Below are positions 56,430-64,000 of a stretch of 64,000 bases of DNA, piece by piece. Position numbers and translations under genes: made by a program. How positions within the stretch are numbered: the stretch's first letter is position 1; the number at the start of each line of letters is the position of its first letter. The stretch lies in NCBI GenBank assembly GCA_965153455.1, contig OZ234498.1, positions 18,476,001 through 18,540,000 on the forward strand. The letters run 5' to 3'. The notes under the pieces are model-generated. The model was not told the origin of the DNA. It saw only the letters and a program-made list of their open reading frames with translations, and did not search any database. The stretch is from Sphagnum compactum (Eukaryota; Bryophyta; Sphagnopsida; Sphagnales).

Positions 56430-57683
56430 TCAAGGTGCTGTAGGAGAACATGACGAACAGTACCAATTGCCAACGGGAACTTGAGTGAGCTCCGGCTTGA
56501 GGCAGAAGAGATGGTATCCACCATTACAGTTGTCGCAAAGCAGCATCTGATCAGCATCGTCCGTCCTCTGACATACCTGACATGGATAATCAAGTGGAGG
56601 AATCCAAGTCGACGTGATGATGGTAGGGTCCAAGTTTGGCAGGTGGCAAGGTGCACAATTTTTGGAATGATCCCGAATTGTGCGTCCGTCAGCTCCTTGT
56701 AGCTCCAACACACCTGAAGGCCTGATCGCCTTAATCCTCAAGATGGTGCGACCGGAAGAAGTGTCTAAAGTATCATTGGGTTGTCGCTGAAGATACACAA
56801 AATCACCAACATCAAATTGTCTCACCTTAGGTTTGTAACTGCCACCTCGTGTGTGTGCATACCGTAAGGTGTCTCGATGTTGTGCAATGGACAGGTTTTC
56901 CATGGCCATGGGCATAACCCTCCTGAATAGAGCGGCCCTTTCTGCAATGACCTTAGCCCAAATGGTTGGGGAGTCCAAGTCCACAACTTGGTCCATTTGA
57001 GCAGCAATGGAAGAGGGTGGAATGGGATGTCTCCCAAAAAGTAAAAAGTAAGGGGAGAAATGAAATAAAGAGGCGTGTTTGGACATCCTGTAACCCATGG
57101 CGATGTAAGGGAGGGCCAGGTCCCAATCCTCTTTGTTCTTAGTGAGGCAAATCTTCCGAAGTCCCTTCTTGCATGTTTGAACCATCCTTTCTGCAAGGCC
57201 ATCAGCTTGGGGATGATCTCTTGAAGTCCGACGATGGTCAATGAGAGCATGGTCAAGTAGGTCTTGGAATTCTCCCCTGAATTCTGATCCTTGATCAGTA
57301 AGGCACTCAGCACAAGCCCCAAACCTACTTAGAACCTGTTGTAAGAAAGCCTGGCTAGTGCTGTGTGATGACTTGTCCGGTAGCGCAACAAGTTCGACCC
57401 ACTTTGAAAAATGCTCAATCATAATCATGATGTAAACATTACCCCTGGAGGTCTGTGGTAATTCTCCAGCTAAATCACATGACCAGCGATAGAACATGCC
57501 CTGAATAGGTAGTGGAGAAAGAGTGAGCTGTCGAGAGGAGAAGGAAGTTCTCACTCTATCACATTGTTCACACCTAGCAATGACGTCTCGGACTTGAGCA
57601 TACATACCTCTCCAATGGTAATGAGGAGCGAGAAGGCTATAAGTACGCTTAACTCCAAAATGTCCAAGCTCCGAGTGTACCTT
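56430..57683 (-). pseudogene. Integrase with C-terminal PHD finger
   Basis: Integrase inserts the reverse-transcribed copy into host DNA. The HHCC zinc domain begins just after the TAG at 57684-57686 (HSELGHFG) and continues through WRGM to CEQC. Numbered from the internal Met at 57605, the catalytic triad is Asp44 (SCDLAGE), Asp104 (LTDQGSEF) and Glu139 (DHPQADGLAERM). A GPY/F-like module follows near 262-315 (FDVGDFVYLQRQP). Residues 342-386 form a PHD finger with Cys342, Cys345, Cys357, Cys360, His365, Cys368, Cys383 and Cys386. PHD fingers usually read histone H3 tails, so here it may steer integration, in place of the chromodomain of chromoviruses. All key residues are intact. The frame continues that of the RT part, separated only by the TAG. 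Confidence 0.9.
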
Positions 57684-59396
57684 CTAAATAAGACCAGGCC
57701 GTTCATGTGGTGGTGGAACCACTCTGTCGCCTTGTGGTAAGCATCGGACGAGGTGATTGTCCCTCCATGAGTAGCGTTTGGATCGCTGTTGTATGCAATC
57801 CCGCTTACTTGATGTAATTTGGGGAGGGTATTCCCCATGTTGAAGAAACCCCAGAGTGTCCAAGTCCTCCCATATATCCAGAATGGGATGCGCAACCAGG
57901 TTACATTGCAGTAATGCAAGATAACTAGATGCCTCAGATACATGTATTGCTGGGATTTGGTCAAAATCTTGCCTGGCTTCTGAAAAATCTTCAGAGGTAG
58001 TGAGGGGTCTTCGTGACATGGTATCCGCATTCTGATGTGTAATACCTGGTCGGTGAATAACCTTGAACTCATACTCTTGAAGTATAAGCGCCCAACGAGC
58101 TAACTTACCAGTAAGCTTATCGTTGGTCATCAACCACTTGATAGGCTGGTGGTCCGTATACAGAGTGAAATTGGTGCCATAAAGATAGGGCCTGAAATGT
58201 ATGACGACCCATACAACAGCAAGGCACTCCCCCTCGTATGAAGAGTAGTTGCTCTCAGCCTTGTTGTTGCTTCGAGATGCATAGGCGATAACATATTCCT
58301 TGCCTTCCTCATCAAGTTGGCCCAGAATAGCTCCAATACCAAGAGCACTCCAGTTAGTGTGTAGAATGAAGACCTTGCTGAAATCAGGTCTTCTCAGAAT
58401 GGGGAACTCTGAAAGCTTTTCCTTGAGTGTGTTGAAAGCTTCCTGAGCCTCTTCACTCCATGTCCAAGCAACATCCTTCTTTAACAATGCATAGAGAGGA
58501 TGAGCAATAGTACTGAAGTCTTGGACATAAATCCTGTAGTAATTACATAGTCCGATGAAGCTCCTCAAAGTGTGAACATCAGTAGGATCGGGCATCTCCA
58601 AAATGGCTACTACTTTGGCCCAATGAGCCATAATACCATTTGGCAAAATTCTGTGTCCAAGGTAAACTACTGAGGCGACAGCAAACTCACACTTTTTAGG
58701 ATGGATCTTCATATTGACTTCGTGGAGCCTCTTGAATAACTCCTCAAGATGAGCCAAGTGCTGTAGGAGTCCCTTGCTATGCACTAGGACATCATCTATG
58801 TAGCATTTCAGGAAATCTGCCCCTTCGAGAACCTGGTCCATGACTCGTTGAAAGAAGACAGGTGCATTCTTCAATCCAAAAGGCATCACAAGCCATTCCC
58901 ACAACTTATTGCTTCCATGGAATGCTGTTTTCTTGCGATCTTTTGCAACGAGCACAATCTGGTTGAAGCCTTGCCTCAGATCCACAATTGTGAAGATGTT
59001 TGAGTCTCCAATGCTATCAAACAGTTCTTCAGGGATGGGCATGGGGTACCTGTCCTGAGGTGTAACCAGGTTCAAAGGCCTATAATCCCCGCACATCCTT
59101 TTCTCAGTCCATAATCCAGCTGAATCCTTCTTTGCTGGCATTACTGTAGCGGCTGCGAAATCAGAACTTGATGGCTGAATGAGACCGGCCTCATGGAGCT
59201 CTTTGCATCTTTCATCTACCAATTCCCATTCATGTTTGCTCAACCTATGCCTCCTTCGATAAACGGGTGTCTCATCTGTAAGGTCTATAGAGAACTGCAT
59301 GGTCTTACACCTACCTAAGTCTTTCATTGAGAATGCGAACACATTCTCATACTTAATTAGCAAGTCTGTGACCTGGTCTCTCTCCTTCTTGGTGAG
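57684..59396 (-). pseudogene. Reverse transcriptase and RNase H
   Basis: The segment copies element RNA into DNA and removes the RNA strand. It runs from the codon after the TAG at 59397-59399 to the TAG at 57684-57686, in the same frame as both neighbours. Counting from the TTG at 59363, RT blocks are RPLNLVTPQDRYPMP, FTIVDLRQGFNQI (catalytic Asp128), FGLKNAPVFFQRVMD and YIDDVLVHS (Asp190 and Asp191), then YLGH. RNase H begins near 331, and its first catalytic position reads HTNWSALGIGAIL, with Asn337 where the family has Asp. The later YEGECLAV and YTDHQPIKWL blocks and HRPGITHQNADTMSR are present. RT looks functional; RNase H probably is not, because of Asn337. Confidence 0.9.
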
Positions 59397-62300
59397 CTAG
59401 TTCCCCATAACAAAAGGGTAGTTGGAAACACATGGAATGGAGTTGGAAAGTGTGTTTGAAGAACCTGATGTATTGGGTTCTCCATTATCCAACTCCGTAG
59501 ATTCGTAGAAGGTTGTAATTGTTTCTCCAGAAGCTGATGTACCTCCAGGTGTATTGGACATAACTTGAGTCAAATTACATGGTACCTCCTCCCCCCCAAC
59601 AGTGAGAGTGAAATGTAGAGTGTTGAAGATAGGCAAGTGTACTTGGTCGGGGTGCCATGTGGTTGCATCGTCAGAGCTACAAGCTGATTGAGTCAGTGTT
59701 GGTGTTGTGTACATTTGAAAGAGTACACAGGTTACCAATAACCATGTAAGGGAGTTCAGGTCCATGCTTCTCCCGAGTAGAGCGTTACGCTCCAATCTAG
59801 TCACCTTGGTGTGACTAGTAGTGCCAGTTTGGAACCCCATAGCCCTTTCTCTTTCTTCTGGGCTTGGTTCATCCCAAGTGGCTGAAGCATGACGATATAC
59901 CAAGCCTGGTCCATCTCCCTGAAAGGCGTGTGCTCCAGGGAAGGAGACAAAGGTGGGCCAAGCACCTCTTGGTTTTCCTATTGTATTCGCAGGAAACCAA
60001 GGAGGTTTCTCTTGCCTTGTAACTGGTTGGCAAGAGCTCTGATCATCCAATATGTGAGAAACCTGCAGGTTGTGGTCTCTGATGGTGTATCTCAGAGCCA
60101 ACTGCAGAATTGAAAGTGGTGCAAGGTTGGTCCACCAGTTGCGCAGCCGGTGCGCATAGGAACCGCATTGTGCCGCATCGAATAGGAGTGGCTCTCCAAG
60201 GTAATGTTTGACAAGTGTGTAGTGCTCCTGGACTTTCTCCCTCTGGTCAAACTGAGAAGGGGTGTTCTCAATTACATAACCAAGCGTAGGGGAAATAGAT
60301 TGAGCCCAGGTAATCAATCGTACCATGTCCGTGAAGAGACCGGATCTTGTGTCACTCAAGCCTTCTCCAAATCCAGCTGTTGAAAATCCTTGACACTCCC
60401 AACCTGAAATGATGAGGTCCACGGGGCCAAGTAATTCCATATGCTTATTCTGAATTAATTGTATGTCAGGGGGCAAGAAAGTGAAACTGGCCTTCCATGC
60501 GGTGGTTGTAAACTGTTGTGGAAATCTGGTTGTGAGCTCCATCATTCTCGATGCTGCCACTTGCCTTGCAATAGGATCAATGTTTACGTAGAAATACCTT
60601 CGGACCACCATCCCTGACTGTAGTAGGGCTTCGAGACCTGTACCAATACCACCAAAGAGCTCTAGTAATGTAATCCCTTCCTTAGGTGGTGTCCAGGTGA
60701 TTAGCTGACGGAGTAATGGCTTAATCGGTTCGCCATGGCTCTCCATGCTTTCAAAACTAGACAAAGCTTTGACCAAGGGCTTGTAGGCTACTTTGAACCT
60801 TTGTAAAACCTCTGGTCCATGTTGAATGTCAGTAGGAACCACCCTCAAGCTTTCAGTAGCTTGAGCGTAAGCTATCTCCTCTTCATCTCCCTCTATCCAT
60901 TCGTGGCTAGCTTGTTGGATGTAGGAAATGGTGTGTGCTTCCTTGAGCATACAATGGTGAGCCATAGGACTATGGTTCCCATGTAAATCAAGGGGTATGT
61001 ATCCCAGGTGGTGGCCATCAGTCTCCCAATCCACTCGGTAGTACGCATGTTCGAACCAGTTGTCAATTGTAAAACCTGGTGGAAACAGGGCCTCTTGCCC
61101 AATGAGCACATCGTAACTAGTGGCATTGGTGACTAAACATCTGACTTGTAGGCAAAGCTCCTGATCTGTACCTTCATTGAAATTAAGTGCAATCAAATCC
61201 GAGCTCTCCCCAAGTACCTCCTCTACGTTCCCACTAGCGGTGCGAATGTGCCACATAGATTTTCGTAGTTTGGAGTCGAGCATGCCCATCTTCTTGGCGA
61301 ATTGAACTCCAAGAATCACTGGTTGGGCACCTGTATCAAGAAGAACCACTCTGGGTGTATGTCCTCCCACCTGGATTGCTGACTTAGTATTGTCGACAAT
61401 GGCAACTCCGGTGGCGATGGAAGTTCTCTCACTAGGCACCACCTTCGGAAATGAGTGAGAGACTTTGTGGAGAGAATGGCTATCCACAACGCCTTTGCTG
61501 AGTAACAAATCCACAAGTGAGGTGTTCTTAACTCCCTTCTGATATGTGAATGTAGAATCAGAGGTAGGAAAGCTCACTAGTTTAGCCATGCCAGAACTAG
61601 TGACTAGATTACGAACGCCATCTGTAACACGTGAACCAATCGAATGTCTCTCCAAGGTGTTGGATGGGACCTCTGTAGCATGTGGATTAGGGGTTGGTAG
61701 AGGACCTGATGTAGTGTTCAAGGTATCCTCTAAGATTGCAATTATGTCCCTGGTGCTTAGCTTCAAATCTTGAAAACTAAACAATGGTGTACTCACAAGC
61801 TTTTGCGCCACTTCATGCATTTGAAGTTGGCATTCCATAAGCTGATCAGTGAAAAATTGTGTGTTTTCCTGATGTACATGTACTCCTGGGACATGAGAAT
61901 TTGATGCCCTAACAGCTTGTGGTGTAGTAGTCTCCTCCCCCCTCGCCAACAAGGTGCCTTCTTCTTCCATGTTGAGAGGACGAAAAGATTGTGGCATAAC
62001 TGCTCGAGCTCCTCTAGCCCTGGTAATAGGACTTGAACCAGATGCGAGTCCATCAGTCTGAATTACCTGCCTAATGGCAGAAACTCTGGGTGCCACACTA
62101 GCTTCTTGTGCTGCGACATAGGAAGGGCAAAAAGAAGTAGCCAATTCTGGTGTGAGACTAGAATTGTGTGGAGTGGAAAGAACATACTCCCCAACCATTG
62201 CATCGTGTGGAAGGCCATAGAACGACCTAGGAGGTCCCTCGCGTGATCCTAAACCTTGTACAGGTTGGGCATGACTAGCTGATTGGGAGGACTTGCCTTT

Positions 62301-63161
62301 TAGATTAGCAAGTTGGGCCCTCAATGATTCAAGTTCATTTTGTAAAGTCTGAACTTGAATTGCATGGGCTTGAAGCACCTCCCTCTTATCAGCATTGTGC
62401 TCCTTCTTCTTAGCATTCTTGTTGGAATTACCCTTGGTGGGCAAAGCCTGAGTGGAATGCTGAGGTGCCTTGGCTTTTGGTTGAGGGATAGTGGAAGATG
62501 CTGGCAGATTTTGCCGTTGCAATCGGAGTTGCTTCCGCTCTGGGAACTTGGCAAAACAAACAGATTCATGATGTCCCTCTTTCCCACAATAATCACAAAA
62601 GAGATCCTCGGAAGGAATGTTGCACTCACTAGCTTTGTGGGCAGGATTGCCACAGTAGTTGCAAGAAGGTAGGATGGGTGTAGCCGAGTGCACCGCTTTA
62701 GTCCTTGAAGAAGAATGTGATGATCTAGTTGGTGGAGCTGTTATAGGTTGAGGCCTTGAACGTGATGGAGGCCTCATAGTACTGGCCTCATAGTGTGCAT
62801 GAGCCAGTTCTAGCTTTTCGGAAATGTTGTACACATCCAGCAACGTGTACGAGTCTCCAAATTCTGCAAAGACTCGTTGCAAAACCTGTGCGTGGAGTGT
62901 TGGAGTACCTTCCAAAGAACGAAGATACCGATGGGCAGCTTCCAAGTCGGTGATGCTCTGGGTATCCTCTTTGAGTTTGAGAAGCCTCCTGTAAAGCATC
63001 TTGAGGGTTTCATCCTTCTGCCGAGAGAAGGTGGCGAGCTGCAGAATTTTTTTCAGAACTTTTGACTGGAAATTCCAGCTCAAGAATTCGAAAGAATTCC
63101 CCCACTGGATCAACAAAAGCTGGCGCATCAATGGTGGGAGGAATGTTTGCAGTAGCAGCAA
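59397..63161 (-). pseudogene. Gag C-terminus, zinc knuckles, protease and C5 DNA methyltransferase
   Basis: This is one open frame of 1254 codons; its Gag homology starts only after the frameshift near 63050. Residues about 38-125 are Gag capsid. CCHC knuckles lie at 167-180 (CNYCGNPAHKASEC) and 189-202 (CDYCGKEGHHESVC). A coiled coil lies near 262-291. The aspartic protease has its Asp-Thr-Gly at 609-611 (VVLLDTGAQ) and YDVLIGQ at 683-689. Residues about 825-1143 form a cytosine-C5 methyltransferase: motif I LELFGGIGTGLEALL, motif IV WECQGFS with Cys923, motif VI VIENTP, motif VIII AHRLRNWWTNL, and ERERAMGF and LLGRSMDLNSLTWLL at the end. A linker of about 110 residues ends at a TAG. The 291-600 region matches nothing I know. 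Confidence 0.9.
59733..60689 (-). other. C5-cytosine DNA methyltransferase domain of the retrotransposon
   Basis: The domain lies between the protease and reverse transcriptase, in the same open frame as the protease. All diagnostic motifs are in normal order: SAM-binding LELFGGIG (831-840), a partner acidic residue in YVNIDP near 858-863, the nucleophile Cys923 in GWECQGFSTAG, ENT at 965-967, the Arg-rich AHRLR at 1003-1007, and the target-recognition end LLGRSM. The linear, unpermuted order and the LLGRS ending resemble DNMT3-type and bacterial enzymes rather than permuted plant DRM. The usual Pro before Cys in motif IV is Glu here. Whether it is catalytic cannot be told from sequence. Confidence 0.88.
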
Positions 63162-63840
63162 TGAGTTGTTGAGGAGAGAGGTTTACCGAGGTAGGTACCG
63201 GGTCTGGATTATTCGGCACAGTCCCGTGATGTGCAATTGCAGCTTGCAATGCAGCTTGAGAGGCGGTGGCGATGGCTATGGCGTAAGCTGGATTGGGAGC
63301 TTGGGTGACACCCAAAATCCTTGCAGAATGTTGCTCGTAGACATCTAATGCCTCATAATGCACATAACGGGCCAATTGCTTAAATGCAAACGCTTCGGTG
63401 TAATTAGCACCATACTTCAGCTCCAACTCACAGACCACTATTGAGAAAGTTGCCTTGAACTCCCTCAACGAAATAGTACCTGGCCTTCCGCTGAACTTCT
63501 CTATTCTCCCAGAGGAACTGCTGACTTCCATGGTGTATATGGGTGTTGAAGTCACAGCTTGCAACGGAGTATATGGTGATGGTGTGAAAGCAGGTGTAGT
63601 AGTAGGTGTACCCCACTGATTAACCCCTCCAAATGGGCTCTGGTGTGTTGTTGATGTAGTGTAACCCAAACCTGAATTCCTAATAGGAGTTGTACTAGAT
63701 GATGATGGTGCTGTGGATGCTTGGTGGTACCGTCGTGAGGATCGTGAACTCAAAGATATTGGTTCAAATGGTTGTGTGTTACTTCGTAACTGATACCTTG
63801 GCTTTGGATGAGTAATGCTACTTTCATCATCCGAGGACAT
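63010..63840 (-). pseudogene. Gag N-terminal and capsid part, cut by a frameshift
   Basis: Gag forms the particle that packages element RNA. The frame opens with ATG at 63840, with an acidic, Ser-rich start (MSSDDESS) and a Ser/Thr/Pro-rich region to about residue 100. It then enters a capsid fold near VSSSSGRIEKFSGRPG, typical of plant Ty3/gypsy Gag. It ends at residue 276 after passing an A7 run (63047-63053 on the coding strand). The rest of the capsid continues in the next frame, so one base was gained or lost, or the ribosome shifts there. The last 20 or so residues are out-of-frame readthrough and not Gag-like. Confidence 0.85.
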
Positions 63841-64000
63841 GGTGTTGTCCCATGCCCCAAAATTTTGTACTAATATAATCCCTCAATTACAAAATTCTAA
63901 CACAATGTATGGTTCGAATCTCCCTAATTGCAGGACGATAGTATGGCAGAATGCAGCAAGATAAGCTGCAAGACACAAGACCACAGAATGCACGACCACA
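63841..64000 (-). other. Untranslated leader of the retrotransposon
   Basis: The 160 bp upstream of the Gag ATG should lie between the 5' LTR and gag. I find neither the LTR end (CACGACA on the element's strand) nor a convincing primer-binding site complementary to a plant tRNA 3' end, so both probably lie beyond the window edge. Confidence 0.5.

Larger units (their letters stand above)
55717..64000 (-). mobile_element. Ty3/gypsy LTR retrotransposon with DNA methyltransferase and PHD domains (5' LTR outside the window)
   Basis: The element is transcribed right to left. From 63840 down it encodes Gag, CCHC knuckles, protease, a C5 DNA methyltransferase, reverse transcriptase, RNase H, integrase with a GPY/F-like module, and a PHD finger. 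The order RT-RH-IN places it in Ty3/gypsy. A G8 run on the coding strand (56381-56388) lies between the integrase stop and LTR sequence and may be the polypurine tract. The 3' LTR is at 55717-56203. The 5' LTR and primer-binding site lie beyond or near 64000. Coding is broken only by a gag frameshift at an A7 run and two TAG codons, so the insertion is fairly young or its relatives are still active. Independent evidence of activity is not available here. Confidence 0.92.

Overview
This is nuclear DNA of a land plant. Four host genes are recognisable: S-adenosylmethionine synthetase, actin-depolymerising factor (ADF/cofilin), plastid 2Fe-2S ferredoxin and the large subunit of general transcription factor TFIIA. 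The ferredoxin precursor has a chloroplast transit peptide, and the ADF gene has the plant layout in which the ATG sits alone on the first coding exon. The genes lie in long AT-rich spacers full of decayed transposons, as in a large plant genome. I cannot name the species; the kind of retrotransposon present hints at a non-flowering lineage, but that is inference.

Layout. 1-3.0 kb is AT-rich spacer with one tandem duplication. About 3.0-9.0 kb (+) is a decayed Helitron: DUF6570-like region, HUH/Y2 Rep nuclease, Pif1-like helicase tail and, directly downstream, an Ulp1/C48-like protease domain. 14.3-16.1 kb (+) is the SAM synthetase gene with a leader intron. 18.8-21.7 kb (-) is a decayed hAT-like transposase split by an 819-bp solo LTR with a recognisable target-site duplication. 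26.2-27.6 kb (-) is ADF. 29.45-29.91 kb (-) is ferredoxin, with several tandem repeats upstream of its start. 31.3-42.6 kb is AT-rich spacer. 42.7-47.3 kb (-) is TFIIA-L, whose eleven coding exons I reconstructed. 48.1-49.3 kb holds microsatellites and two short tandem arrays. 49.3-55.7 kb is AT-rich spacer.

The outstanding feature is at 55.7-64.0 kb (-): a nearly intact Ty3/gypsy LTR retrotransposon that runs off the right edge. Its coding order is Gag, two CCHC knuckles, aspartic protease, a C5-cytosine DNA methyltransferase domain, reverse transcriptase, RNase H, integrase and a C-terminal PHD finger. A DNA methylation writer and a likely histone-tail reader in one mobile element is a rare combination. 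Only a gag frameshift at an A7 run and two in-frame TAG codons break the reading. Both TAGs and one RNase H active-site change fit C-to-T decay at CAG/CTG (CHG) sites, the type of site plants methylate. The 3' LTR is followed by a second, identical 175-bp LTR end across a palindromic junction.

The four host genes are unrelated housekeeping genes and form no pathway or operon.
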